64,000 nucleotides of DNA, taken from NCBI GenBank assembly GCA_947489325.1, contig CANLDA010000001.1, forward strand, positions 62,001-126,000, read 5' to 3'. Below, piece by piece: positions 53,008 to 62,750 of this stretch. The notes beneath the pieces were generated by a model. The model was not told the DNA's origin, ran no database searches, and saw nothing but the letters and a program-made list of their open reading frames with translations. The translations under genes were made by a program, and so were the position numbers. The DNA is from an uncultured Paracoccaceae bacterium. GTDB lineage: Bacteria > Pseudomonadota > Alphaproteobacteria > Rhodobacterales > Rhodobacteraceae. Positions within the stretch are counted from its first letter, which is position 1, and each line of letters opens with the position of its first letter.

Positions 53008-53874
53008 ATGACCTATGATTTGATCCTTGGCGATTACGCCTATTCTTCGTGGTCCTTGCGGAGCTGGTTGTTGTTTGAAAAATTCGACATCCCGCGCAAA
53101 GTGCATCGGGTGAGTTTTCACAATGCGGCCTCTGTTGCCGATCAAATGCCAGAATTTGCGCCCGCCAGAACCGTGCCCACCCTGCGCACGCCAGAGGGGG
53201 CTATTGTATCAGACAGCCTTGCCATCGCCGAAGAGCTGGCATCGCGTCACCCTGACGCGGGTATTTGGCCGAGTGATCCGTTGGCCCGTGCCACTGCACG
53301 CGCATTGTGTGCCGAGATGCATTCCGGATTTACATCCTTGCGCGAAGACTGCCCGATGAACCTGCGTACTGCATATGTTGATAGCCAGCCAAGTCAGGCC
53401 GTGTTGGATAATGTTGCACGTATTGATACGCTTTGGGCACATGCGCGGCAAATGACGTCAACACATGAGCCTTGGCTCTTTGGCGCATATTCTGCTGCAG
53501 ACGCATTTTTTGCACCTGTTGCCGCGCGGATTGCAGGCTATAATCTGCCTGTGTCTTCGCAGGCACACGCCTATGTTCAGGCGCACCTTGGCGATCTAGC
53601 CTTTCGACGCTGGCGTGCAATGGGGTTGGTGCGTGGGGAAACCTTATCCAGATATGCCAAGAGCCATCCAACGACGAACTGGCCCGGCCCACAACCATTA
53701 GACGCGCATATCTGTGACGGTATCCCCGAAAACGCGACCTGCCCGTATTCCGGTGATCCCAGCACAGATATGTTGCAATTGAATGGGCGCGTTTTCGGAT
53801 TCTGCAATGCGTTCTGTCGCGATAAAACGCTGGCCGACCCTGAAGCATGGCCTGCCTTTATGGCGTTGATCTAA
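53008..53874 (+). CDS. Glutathione S-transferase with a cysteine-rich C-terminal extension, 288 aa
   Basis: N-terminal thioredoxin-like GST domain (LGDYAYSSWSLRSWLL, with PTLRTPEGAIVSDSLAIAEEL at the glutathione site), helical GST C-domain to about 220, then a tail of about 65 residues with CDG, CPYSGDP, and FGFCNAFCRDKT (Cys236, 245, 266, 270), ending DPEAWPAFMALI. The tail resembles small metal-binding YHS/TRASH-like modules. Function of the pairing unknown; it may bind a metal or haem or act in redox handling. Confidence 0.8.
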   Translation: MTYDLILGDYAYSSWSLRSWLLFEKFDIPRKVHRVSFHNAASVADQMPEFAPARTVPTLRTPEGAIVSDSLAIAEELASRHPDAGIWPSDPLARATARALCAEMHSGFTSLREDCPMNLRTAYVDSQPSQAVLDNVARIDTLWAHARQMTSTHEPWLFGAYSAADAFFAPVAARIAGYNLPVSSQAHAYVQAHLGDLAFRRWRAMGLVRGETLSRYAKSHPTTNWPGPQPLDAHICDGIPENATCPYSGDPSTDMLQLNGRVFGFCNAFCRDKTLADPEAWPAFMALI

Positions 53875-53922
53875 GAGACGTTTCTGCGTGCAGAATGGGG
53901 GCGTGGCCCTAGGCACTGCGGT

Positions 53923-53953
53923 CCTCCTCCGAGGTATTTTGACCACAAAAAGA
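53923..53953. repeat. Rhodobacteraceae-type intergenic motif, copy 2
   Basis: CCTCCTCCGAGGTATTTTGA followed by CCACAAAAAGA, similar to copy 1 (50471-50503, minus strand) in the CCTCC-G-GG-ATATTT core. Lies in the 163-bp GST-comM gap, where I see no gene. Confidence 0.4.
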
Positions 53954-54037
53954 TCGGGCGCGCTCTAAGGCGTTAACCCCTCGCTAACCATCACCCCCTA
54001 ATCCTGTTCATATTGGTTAATAAAACGGGAATGCGGA

Positions 54038-55552
54038 ATGGTGTCGCGCGCATATACAGTCGCATTTGAAGGGGTCGACGCCCATCAGGTCGAAGTGCAA
54101 TGCGCTGTTTCTCCGGGATTGCCTGCGTTTTCCATCGTTGGATTGCCAGATAAAGCCGTATCAGAGGCGCGAGACCGTGTGCGTGCTGCCTTGTCATCAA
54201 TGGCGATTGCGCTCCCTTCCAAACGCATCACGATCAATCTGTCACCTGCGGATCTTCCGAAAGAAGGCAGTCACTTTGATCTCCCCATCGCGCTCGCGTT
54301 GTTAGCGGCAATTGACATCATTCCCAACGATGCCGCCGAAGGCACCGTATCGTTGGGGGAATTGTCACTGGATGGATCCTTGGTTCCAGTTATTGGAGCC
54401 TTACCTGCCGCGATGAATGCCGCAGAGGACAACCGAACCCTATTATGCCCCAAACCTTCGGGACCAGAGGCCGCATGGGTGGGGGCGACACAGGTGCTGG
54501 GCGCAGACAGCCTTGCGGATGTAATCCGACATTATACCGGGCAATCCCCACTTTCTCCGAGTGAGCCGGGCGAAGTACACAGTGATCCGGGAACAAAAGA
54601 TTTACGGGACGTCAAAGGCCAAGAGCGTGCCAAGCGTGCGTTGGAAATTGCCGCCGCCGGGCGTCACCATCTTTTCATGATCGGTACGCCAGGGTCTGGG
54701 AAATCCATGCTGGCAGCACGACTGCCGACGATCTTGCCACCTTTGACCGCCCAAGAGGCACTGGAAACCAGTATGATCCATTCCATTTCGGGATTGTTGG
54801 ATCAGGGAGGCATTTCACGCAACCGACCTTTTCGCGAACCCCATCATACGGCCTCAATGGCTGCTATTGTTGGCGGTGGTCGCCGCGCAAGCCCTGGTGA
54901 AATCAGCCTTGCTCATAATGGCGTGTTATTCATGGATGAGTTTCCAGAATTTCCACGCTCTGTTCTGGAAACATTGCGCCAACCGATGGAAACCGGAGAA
55001 GTCATGGTCGCACGCGCCAATGCGCATGTCAGCTATCCTTGTCGGTTCATGCTGATTGCAGCAGCAAACCCCTGTAAATGTGGCTATATGTATGATCCTG
55101 CCCGTGCCTGCGCACGCGTTCCTTCCTGCGGTGAGGATTATCTGGGGCGCATTTCTGGCCCGCTGCTGGATCGACTTGATTTGCGCATAGAAGTGCCCCC
55201 CGTGGCCTATGTCGACCTCGATCTCCCCGCAAATGGTGAGACCTCTGCAACGGTGGCGGCACGTGTGGCGCAAGCTCGGGACAGACAAACGAAGCGGTTT
55301 CGCAACACGCCCGAAATCCGTGTAAACGCCGAAATTCAGGGACAGGCGCTGGAAGACATCGCAACGCCCGATCAAGAAGGGCGCGATTTCCTGAACAAAG
55401 TGGCCGAAAAATTCGGCCTGTCTGCGCGCGGCTATCATCGTGTGTTGCGCGTTGCCCGTACAATTGCCGACCTTGACCGGTCCGAAGATGTGCGCCGCCC
55501 ACATTTGGCCGAAGCTGTAAGTTATCGCATTACGTCTTCAGGTGATGGTTGA
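54038..55552 (+). CDS. ComM/YifB-type Mg-chelatase-like AAA ATPase, 504 aa
   Basis: N-terminal ChlI-type domain (FEGVDAHQVEVQCAVSPGLPAFSIVGLPDKAV, residues 9-40), AAA+ domain with Walker A GTPGSGKSM (about 212-220) and the RREP-like FREPHHTASMAAIVGGG, and a Mg_chelatase C-terminal domain (about 400-500) with ARGYHRVLRVARTIADL. ComM is a branch-migration helicase that supports natural transformation. It ends 23 bp inside the convergent esterase gene. Confidence 0.9.
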   Translation: MVSRAYTVAFEGVDAHQVEVQCAVSPGLPAFSIVGLPDKAVSEARDRVRAALSSMAIALPSKRITINLSPADLPKEGSHFDLPIALALLAAIDIIPNDAAEGTVSLGELSLDGSLVPVIGALPAAMNAAEDNRTLLCPKPSGPEAAWVGATQVLGADSLADVIRHYTGQSPLSPSEPGEVHSDPGTKDLRDVKGQERAKRALEIAAAGRHHLFMIGTPGSGKSMLAARLPTILPPLTAQEALETSMIHSISGLLDQGGISRNRPFREPHHTASMAAIVGGGRRASPGEISLAHNGVLFMDEFPEFPRSVLETLRQPMETGEVMVARANAHVSYPCRFMLIAAANPCKCGYMYDPARACARVPSCGEDYLGRISGPLLDRLDLRIEVPPVAYVDLDLPANGETSATVAARVAQARDRQTKRFRNTPEIRVNAEIQGQALEDIATPDQEGRDFLNKVAEKFGLSARGYHRVLRVARTIADLDRSEDVRRPHLAEAVSYRITSSGDG

Positions 55553-56420
55553 GCCACTGGGCAAGCTGCTGCAATGTCTGGTCTGCCTCTGGCAACCAGC
55601 CTTGGAATATGGGCCAGACGTGAGGCAGGTCCCGTTCCACCTCACAAGTTACATCCACCCCGACCTGCGCCATTGCCTCTGCCAGGCGTCGCGTATCATC
55701 ACAGAGAATTTCGGTGTCCCCTACAGTCAGCCAAACCGGTGACGCCCCAGAAAAATCCGCAAAAAGCGGCGATACCAGTGGGTCATTCGGATCATGATCC
55801 TTCAGATACATGCCCGTCATTTCAGTGGCGCGATTTGCAGGCAGCACCACATCGGCGCGCGTGTTGGCTCTGAAACTCTCGCCAGAAAACGTCAGATCCG
55901 TCACTGGAGAAAACGCAAACGTTGCAGCAGGCAGAGGCAAGCTGGCCGTCAACAGGTGCTGCAACAAAGACAATATCAAACACCCACCGGCGCTATCGCC
56001 ACCCATGACGATATTTTCTGGCGAAATACCTGCATCTAAAAGGGAGAGATAGGCAGCCAGAACATCCTCACCCGCCACAGGAAAGACATGTTCCGGGGCC
56101 AAACGATAAAATGGCAAATAGGCCGCCGCACCCGTCATTTCAGACAATCGCGCCAGCATTGCCTGATGTGTTCTGGGGGAGCCGAAAACAAACCCCCCGC
56201 CGTGCACATAGAAAATCACTTTGGCACGGGACGCGCCCTTGCCTTCCACCCACAGCCCTTTGTCGGATCGACCAGTCACGCGCGCACCTTTTGGCATACG
56301 AAACAGATGACGCGCTTTGAATTCAAAATTCCGGCGTAATTTTTCTGGCGCGCCCCGTGCCAGTTGCGGTTTTTCCGTCAACCGCAACATAAGGTTCAGA
56401 ACGGGGCGCTGCCAACTCAT
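55530..56420 (-). CDS. Alpha/beta-hydrolase of the hormone-sensitive lipase family, 296 aa
   Basis: Oxyanion motif HGGGFVFGSP (about 73-82), nucleophile GGDSAGG (about 141-147), and the acidic and His residues in ILCDDTRRLAEAM and DLPHVWPIF. Cytosolic esterase; substrate unknown. It overlaps the comM end by 23 bp (convergent) and gshB by 4 bp upstream, so it is in the gshB operon. Confidence 0.85.
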   Translation of the reverse strand: MSWQRPVLNLMLRLTEKPQLARGAPEKLRRNFEFKARHLFRMPKGARVTGRSDKGLWVEGKGASRAKVIFYVHGGGFVFGSPRTHQAMLARLSEMTGAAAYLPFYRLAPEHVFPVAGEDVLAAYLSLLDAGISPENIVMGGDSAGGCLILSLLQHLLTASLPLPAATFAFSPVTDLTFSGESFRANTRADVVLPANRATEMTGMYLKDHDPNDPLVSPLFADFSGASPVWLTVGDTEILCDDTRRLAEAMAQVGVDVTCEVERDLPHVWPIFQGWLPEADQTLQQLAQWLNHHLKT

Positions 56421-57352
56421 GCCAATTTGGCTTCGATCGCCTGCCAGATTTTTTCAGCGATGTTCACATCATCAAAACGTTCTAGCTCTTGAATGCCAGT
56501 GGGTGAAGTGACGTTGATTTCGGTTAGATAGTCCCCAATCACATCAATGCCGACAAACACCTGCCCTTTTTCACGCAACAGCGGGCCGATGGCGGCACAG
56601 ATTTCCAGATCACGCGCACTGAGGGCGATTTTTTCAGGGCGACCACCTACATGCATATTAGAGCGGGTTTCCCCCGCGGCTGGTACGCGGTTAATTGCGC
56701 CCACAGGTTCGCCGTCCACAAGGATCACACGTTTGTCGCCATTGCTGACATCAGGCAGAAATTTTTGCACGATTAGGGGTTCGCGGCTGAAACTGCTGAA
56801 CAACTCATGCAGGCTTGTGAGGTTGCGATCATTGGCATCAAGACGGAACACGCCTGCGCCCCCGTTGCCATATAGTGGTTTCAGAATAACATCACTGTGC
56901 TTTTCCTTGAACGCTTTGATCGTGTCCAGATCACGTGCCACGGTGGTGGGCGGCGTCAGGTCAGGAAAATCCAGTACCAACAGTTTTTCAGGGTAATTGC
57001 GCACCCAAAATGGGTCATTCACAACCAACACCTGCCCCTTGAGCCGATCCAAAAGATGCGTTGAGGTGATATAATGCATGTCAAAAGGCGGGTCCTGACG
57101 CAGCCAGATGACATCAAAATCGGCTAGATCAACCCGTTCCACCGGGCCAAGATCAACATGATTTCCCTGTTCGCGGCGCACGGTCATTTTCTGACCACGT
57201 GCAGTGATGTCGCCCTCTTCATAGGCGAGCATATCCGGGGAATAGAAAAACAGCTCGTGTCCACGCGCCTGTGCCTCTTCGGCAAGGCGAAAGGAACTGT
57301 CTGCATTGATATCAACTGACCCGATCGGATCCATCTGAAAGGCAATTTTCAT
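56417..57352 (-). CDS. gshB: Glutathione synthetase, 311 aa
   Basis: Starts MKIAFQMDPIGSVDINADSSF and has LRQDPPFDMHYITSTHLLD, ATP-grasp PLYGNGGAGVFRL and the C-terminal EINVTSPTGIQEL. It joins gamma-glutamylcysteine and glycine. No gshA is nearby. GGGATA precedes the start. Confidence 0.95.
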   Translation of the reverse strand: MKIAFQMDPIGSVDINADSSFRLAEEAQARGHELFFYSPDMLAYEEGDITARGQKMTVRREQGNHVDLGPVERVDLADFDVIWLRQDPPFDMHYITSTHLLDRLKGQVLVVNDPFWVRNYPEKLLVLDFPDLTPPTTVARDLDTIKAFKEKHSDVILKPLYGNGGAGVFRLDANDRNLTSLHELFSSFSREPLIVQKFLPDVSNGDKRVILVDGEPVGAINRVPAAGETRSNMHVGGRPEKIALSARDLEICAAIGPLLREKGQVFVGIDVIGDYLTEINVTSPTGIQELERFDDVNIAEKIWQAIEAKLA

Positions 57353-57424
57353 GGGTATCCCTTTAAAAGCTTGCCCATTACATGGCGCATGAACGGGACC
57401 TGTTCAATGCTGATTAAGCAGCAA

Positions 57425-57838
57425 TCATGCCAACAAAGCGTTTTCGAGTATCTGAATTTCACCTGTGCCATTCACCAGCGCCGCATCAAAACGCATGTTA
57501 GTCAATTGCCCGCTTGGTTCATTTGTCACAAATTCGCTTGCTGCATCAAAGATACGCTGTGTCTGCGCGGCGCTGATCCGAAGGGCTGCGCGATCAAAAC
57601 TGCGACTTTTCTTAACCTCGACAAAGACACACCCATCGGCATCGCGAAAAATAAGATCAATTTCGCCCGCTTTGCCACGCCAACGTCGCGCAACAAGGTG
57701 ATATCCGCCATCCAGATATATGCGTTCCACAGATCGTTCCGCAGCGTCCCCGGCCAGATGCGCAGTCAGGCGCCGCGCTTGCCGGGCGTTGGCGGGCGTC
57801 GAACAATCAGATTTCAACTGACGTGATGGCAACGGCAT
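57425..57838 (-). CDS. yraN: UPF0102 / YraN endonuclease-like protein, 137 aa
   Basis: RecB-like nuclease core GEIDLIFRDADGCVFVEVKKS (Asp61, Glu74, Lys76 by reading) preceded by the A-E-R-S helix. The YraN family sits beside rsmI in most proteobacteria. The role is unknown. 9 bp downstream of rsmI. Confidence 0.88.
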   Translation of the reverse strand: MPLPSRQLKSDCSTPANARQARRLTAHLAGDAAERSVERIYLDGGYHLVARRWRGKAGEIDLIFRDADGCVFVEVKKSRSFDRAALRISAAQTQRIFDAASEFVTNEPSGQLTNMRFDAALVNGTGEIQILENALLA

Positions 57839-57847
57839 GGCAAATTC

Positions 57848-58705
57848 CTAGTGGTCTTTTAATGCTAGGGCCATTTGATAAATTTTTCGTTTATGCGCCC
57901 CAAAAGCCATTGCCACGGTTTCAGAGGCATCTCGAACTGACATGGTTTCCATAGCTTTCGACAACGCTGCTTCCAGATCGGCCTCGTCTGTTTGATTGGG
58001 TTTGACACGCTCAATCAAGACAACGATCTCGCCTTTGACTTTCTGATCCTTCAGCTCTTGCGCCAGATCCGCCAAAGTTCCGCGACGCACTTCTTCGAAT
58101 TTTTTGGTCAATTCGCGACACACAACGGCCTGCCTGCCCCCCCCCAAGGCCTCGGCAGCATCGCGCAACATATCGGCCACCCGTTTGGGCGATTCGTAAA
58201 ACACCAATGTCCCCGGAACTGATGCAATTTCCTGCATCGCAGTTTTACGCGCATTTTTCGTGTTGGGCAGGAAACCTGCAAAAAAGAATGCATCTGTGGG
58301 CAATCCCGCCAAGGTCAGGGCGGTGATAATTGCCGACGGTCCCGGTGCCGATGTTACGAGGTGCCCGACCTCTGCGGCCTCGCGACTAAGATGGTATCCG
58401 GGATCGGCAATCAAGGGTGTTCCGGCCTCGCTCGCATAGGCCACGCTCTTGCCCTCAGCCAACGCACCAAGCAGCTTTGCCCGCACCCCGGCCCCTGAAT
58501 GATCGTGATACGCAATAAGCGAACGCCCGCCCAGTGGCACACCATGAATGTCCAGCAGACGTCGCAAGGAACGCGTGTCTTCGGCGGCAATGACATCGGC
58601 ACTGGCAAAAATGTCCAACGCACGCAATGTGATATCCCGCGCGGTGCCAATGGGTGTTGCGACAAAGTACAACCCGGGCTGCAATCTTTGGATTTGATGA
58701 TTCAA
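57848..58705 (-). CDS. rsmI: 16S rRNA (cytidine1402-2'-O)-methyltransferase, 285 aa
   Basis: Tetrapyrrole-methylase fold with LYFVATPIGTARDITLRAL at the start, AEDTR, AYHDHSG, EAGTPLIADPG and FAGFLPNTK. It methylates the ribose of C1402. The only plausible start is a TTG at 58705 (MNHQ-type N-terminus), which is unusual. Confidence 0.92.
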   Translation of the reverse strand: MNHQIQRLQPGLYFVATPIGTARDITLRALDIFASADVIAAEDTRSLRRLLDIHGVPLGGRSLIAYHDHSGAGVRAKLLGALAEGKSVAYASEAGTPLIADPGYHLSREAAEVGHLVTSAPGPSAIITALTLAGLPTDAFFFAGFLPNTKNARKTAMQEIASVPGTLVFYESPKRVADMLRDAAEALGGGRQAVVCRELTKKFEEVRRGTLADLAQELKDQKVKGEIVVLIERVKPNQTDEADLEAALSKAMETMSVRDASETVAMAFGAHKRKIYQMALALKDH

Positions 58706-58810
58706 GGCTGGACCCGATCTGAGTGACGTCTATTATCTTTCCCCGTACCAGCCTCTTGAACCGGGCGCTATAAGTCCCGGGAACATCCGCAGCCAGCAAG
58801 GACCGATTTC

Positions 58811-59980
58811 ATGATTGCCTTTATTACCTCTGCTCACAAGTTTCTGAAAGGGGCTATGCTGGGTCTGGCCACATTGACATTGGCTGCCTGCGAGCCAACC
58901 GTAGGCGGTGGGCCAAGTGTCGACACCACAAAACCTGTTGCCGTGGCATTGTTGGTGCCCAAAGGATCTTCCAAATCTGGTGATGCGCTGCTTGCTCAAA
59001 GCCTTGAGAATTCCGCACGCCTTGCAATCAATGATCTGGATGGGGTCAAGGTTGATTTGCGGGTCTATGCCACCGCAGGTGACGCAGCTACCGCGCAGGC
59101 GGCGGCTGTACAGGCGGTGAATGACGGTGCAAAGATCATCCTTGGACCCGTTTACGCCGAAGCGGCCAATGCTGTGGGCGTTGCGGTTGCCCCAAGTGGC
59201 GTGAACGTTCTGAGTTTTTCCAACAACACCACCATTGCAGGCGGCAACGTGTTCGTCTTAGGGCCAACCTTTCAGAATACGGCTAATCGACTGGCCTCTT
59301 TTGCTGCCTCTCAAGGCAAGGGACGTATCCTAGTCGTAAACGCCCAAAACCTGTCAGGACAGCTTGGCAAACAGGCCATCGATTCGGCCATTTCCCACAC
59401 ATCTGCCTCCAATGCCGGCAACGTTTCTTATGAGTTTTCTCAAAGCGGTGTCGTCAATGCAGTCAGTCGTGTGCGTGACAAAGTCGAACTTGAAGGTGCT
59501 GACACGATTTTCCTGACGGCAGATACCTCGGGTGCCTTGCCATTGTTTTCCCAGATGCTGCCAGAGGCCGGAGTGCGCCCAGAAAATGTTCAATACGTCG
59601 GGCTGACACGATGGGATATCCCGTCACAAACCTTGTCGCTGCCGGGTGTTCAAGGCGGATGGTTTGCCCTGCCTTCACCGGGCCTGACATCGCAGTATCG
59701 TGCGCGGTATCAATCGGCCTATGGCGGCCAACCCCATCCGATTGGTGGATTGGCTTATGATGGCATTGCTGCCATCGGGGCATTGGTCAAAGCTGGCAAA
59801 AGCAATGCATTGACAGGTCCGGCCCTAACACAAGGTGCGGGATTCCAAGGTGTAAACGGTATTTTCCGTCTGCGTGCAGATGGCACAAATGAACGCGGCC
59901 TTGCCGTTGCAACAGTCCAAGACAGACAGGTGGTTGTGATTGACCCTGCCCCAAGACGCTTCGGCGGCGCCGGCTTCTAA
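58811..59980 (+). CDS. Penicillin-binding-protein activator (LpoA-like lipoprotein), 389 aa
   Basis: Lipobox LAAC with lipidated Cys27 and a type-1 periplasmic-binding fold (about 45-370) such as AVALLVPKGS, GPVYAEAANAVGVA, TADTSGALPLFSQML, and GLAYDGIAAIGALV. In enterobacteria LpoA activates PBP1a; here function is inferred from conserved synteny with rsmI. The end overlaps glnD. Confidence 0.85.
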   Translation: MIAFITSAHKFLKGAMLGLATLTLAACEPTVGGGPSVDTTKPVAVALLVPKGSSKSGDALLAQSLENSARLAINDLDGVKVDLRVYATAGDAATAQAAAVQAVNDGAKIILGPVYAEAANAVGVAVAPSGVNVLSFSNNTTIAGGNVFVLGPTFQNTANRLASFAASQGKGRILVVNAQNLSGQLGKQAIDSAISHTSASNAGNVSYEFSQSGVVNAVSRVRDKVELEGADTIFLTADTSGALPLFSQMLPEAGVRPENVQYVGLTRWDIPSQTLSLPGVQGGWFALPSPGLTSQYRARYQSAYGGQPHPIGGLAYDGIAAIGALVKAGKSNALTGPALTQGAGFQGVNGIFRLRADGTNERGLAVATVQDRQVVVIDPAPRRFGGAGF

Positions 59981-62750
59981 GCCACAAACGCCCGCCCTTC
60001 CGGAACCACCCGCAGGGTTGGTTTGTGATCCCGATGCGATTTTTGATCGTGTCGGGTTGAGCAATTCCATTGCCGCGATATTTGAAAGCGCCCCAGATAA
60101 CAGCGGTGCCCGCACCGAGATTTCGCGCATCTTGCTAGACGCACGCAAAGCAGGCAACAAAGCCATCGAAGTGGCGTTCAAAGCCGCCCCTTTTGATGCC
60201 TGGCCAATGACGCGATCTTATACTTGGCTGACGGATTGCCTTGTGGCGGCGACATACCATGCCTGCATCACCTATCTGCATCCCCTGAGCAATCCGACAG
60301 AAGGCCAGCGCATCGCGCTTTTTGCGGTTGGCGGGTATGGTCGCGGGGAAATGGCCCCGCAATCGGATGTCGATCTGCTGTTTCTGACCCCCTATAAAAC
60401 CACCGCATGGGCCGAAAGCGTGATTGAATCCATGCTTTATATCCTTTGGGATTTGCGCCTAAAAGTTGGCCACAGCACCCGCACGGTCATGGATTGCTTG
60501 CGCTTGGGCGGCGAAGATTACACGATCCGCACTGCCCTTCTTGAGCATCGGTTTTTACAAGGTTATGCGCCTTTGGCCGATGAATTGTATGATCGGCTCC
60601 ACAAAGATTTGTTCAAGGGCAGCGAGCGCGAATTTATCGAGGCCAAGCTGGCAGAGCGCGACGCGCGCCACATTAAACAAGGGCAGCGGTATGTGGTGGA
60701 ACCCAACATTAAGGAAGGCAAAGGCGGGCTGCGCGATTTGCAATCTTTGTTCTGGATCGCAAAATACGTCTATCACGTGAAAACTGTTGCTGAACTGGTT
60801 GATCTTGACCTGTTTACCCAAGATGAATTTCATCTGTTTGAACGGGCTGAAAATTTCCTGTGGGCCACACGCGCGCATCTGCATCTGATCAACAAGCGTC
60901 CTGTGGAAAAGCTGAGCTTTGACATGCAGGTGATGGTCGCCGATGCGATGGAATACACCGACAAAGGTGGCCGTCGTGCGGTTGAACATTTCATGCAGGA
61001 TTTCTTTCGCCATGCCACTGCGGTTGGCGATCTGACCCGCATTTTGCTGACTAAGTTGGAAGCCACCCACGCCAAGGCTGCGCCTTTGGCGGAACGCATT
61101 CTGCGCCGTCGCCCAAAGATAAAATCCGGCTATCAGGTCATTCACAATCGTCTTGCGATCAAAGATGACACTGCATTTCTCATAGATCGGCTTAACCTTC
61201 TACGTCTGTTTGACGAGGGCTTGCGCACAGGGTTGCTGATCCATCCGGATGCCATGCGTCTGGTCACCGCCAACTTGCATTTGATTGATGATCAGATGCG
61301 CAATGATCCGGTTGCGCAGCAGATTTTCCTTGATCTGTTGGTGAAACGCGGCAATCCGGAACGCGCTTTGCGCCGGATGAACGAACTTGGTGTCTTGTCA
61401 GCCTTTGTGCCCGAATTTGAACCCATCGTGGCGATGATGCAATTCAACATGTATCATTCCTATACGGTAGATGAGCACACCATTCAGGTGATTTCCAACT
61501 TTACCCAGATCGAAAAACTGGAACTGGAAGAACAATTACCCCTGTCCACCGATATTCTGAAACGCGGCATCAACCGCAAGGTTCTTATGGTCGCTATGCT
61601 GCTGCACGACATCGGCAAGGGGCGCGATATAGATCATTCGATCCTTGGCGCACAGATGACACGTAAGGTGGCCCCGCGTCTGGGAATGAACAAAGCTGAA
61701 TGTGACACTGTGGAATGGCTGGTGCGCTATCATTTGCTAATGTCGGACACTGCGCAAAAACGCGATATTGCCGATCCACGCACCATTCGCGATTTCGCCA
61801 AGGCTGTGCGCACGGTTGAACGGCTTGATCTGCTGACAGTTTTGACAGTCTGCGACATTCGCGGGGTTGGTCCGACCACATGGAACAACTGGAAAGCCGT
61901 CTTGATCCGCGCCTTACATGGTCAGACCAAGACCGCGCTTGAGGAAGGCATGGAAGCCCTGAACCGCGAGCAACGCGGGGTCGACGCCAAGAAATTGTTG
62001 CGCAAAGCGCTGACTGGTTGGGATGCCTCAGCACTGCGCGTGGAAACCCAGCGCCATTATGATCCTTATTGGCAAGGCTTTCATGTCACTGCGCATGTGG
62101 TCTTTGCCCGATTGCTGCGTGACATTCAGGATGACGAAATCCAAATCGACCTGCATCTTGATGAGGATCGCGATGCCACGCGGGTGTGTTTTGCCATGGC
62201 CGATCATCCCGGAATTTTCAGCCGGATGTGTGGGGCGCTGGCCCTTGTCGGGGCCAATATCGTAGATGCGCGCACATTTACGTCCAAGGATGGGTATGCC
62301 ACGGCTGCTTTTTGGATACAGGATGCCGATGGTCATCCGTATGAGGCCAGCCGCCTGACCCGCCTTTCACAGATGATCCATAAAACCATCAAGGGCGAAG
62401 TGGTGACAACTGAAGCCATCAAATCACGCGATAAAATAAAAAAACGCGAACGTGCCTTTCGTGTGCCGACAACCATTACCTTTGATAACGAGGGCAGCGA
62501 GATTTACACCATCATCGAGGTGGATACCCGTGATCGCCCCGGATTGCTGTATGATCTCACGCGCACCCTTGCCAACACCAATGTTTACATTGCGTCCGCC
62601 GTGATTGCGACCTATGGCGAACAAGTTGTGGATACTTTTTATGTCAAAGACATGTTCGGCCTGAAATTTCACACCAAATCCAAACAAGACACATTGGAGC
62701 GTAAATTGCGCGAAGCGATCACCAAAGGCAGCGAGAGGGCACACGCGTGA
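59940..62750 (+). CDS. glnD: PII uridylyltransferase / uridylyl-removing enzyme, 936 aa
   Basis: Nucleotidyltransferase domain with GGYGRGEMAPQSDVD at 131-145, HD domain LLHDIGKG near 557, and two ACT domains (about 750-830 and 855-935). GlnD modifies the PII proteins GlnB/GlnK by glutamine level. The first ATG is at residue 90, inside conserved sequence, so translation most probably starts at the TTG at 59940, which overlaps the activator gene by 41 bp. The stop overlaps murJ by 4 bp (GTGA). Confidence 0.92.
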   Translation: MTLPQDASAAPASKPQTPALPEPPAGLVCDPDAIFDRVGLSNSIAAIFESAPDNSGARTEISRILLDARKAGNKAIEVAFKAAPFDAWPMTRSYTWLTDCLVAATYHACITYLHPLSNPTEGQRIALFAVGGYGRGEMAPQSDVDLLFLTPYKTTAWAESVIESMLYILWDLRLKVGHSTRTVMDCLRLGGEDYTIRTALLEHRFLQGYAPLADELYDRLHKDLFKGSEREFIEAKLAERDARHIKQGQRYVVEPNIKEGKGGLRDLQSLFWIAKYVYHVKTVAELVDLDLFTQDEFHLFERAENFLWATRAHLHLINKRPVEKLSFDMQVMVADAMEYTDKGGRRAVEHFMQDFFRHATAVGDLTRILLTKLEATHAKAAPLAERILRRRPKIKSGYQVIHNRLAIKDDTAFLIDRLNLLRLFDEGLRTGLLIHPDAMRLVTANLHLIDDQMRNDPVAQQIFLDLLVKRGNPERALRRMNELGVLSAFVPEFEPIVAMMQFNMYHSYTVDEHTIQVISNFTQIEKLELEEQLPLSTDILKRGINRKVLMVAMLLHDIGKGRDIDHSILGAQMTRKVAPRLGMNKAECDTVEWLVRYHLLMSDTAQKRDIADPRTIRDFAKAVRTVERLDLLTVLTVCDIRGVGPTTWNNWKAVLIRALHGQTKTALEEGMEALNREQRGVDAKKLLRKALTGWDASALRVETQRHYDPYWQGFHVTAHVVFARLLRDIQDDEIQIDLHLDEDRDATRVCFAMADHPGIFSRMCGALALVGANIVDARTFTSKDGYATAAFWIQDADGHPYEASRLTRLSQMIHKTIKGEVVTTEAIKSRDKIKKRERAFRVPTTITFDNEGSEIYTIIEVDTRDRPGLLYDLTRTLANTNVYIASAVIATYGEQVVDTFYVKDMFGLKFHTKSKQDTLERKLREAITKGSERAHA

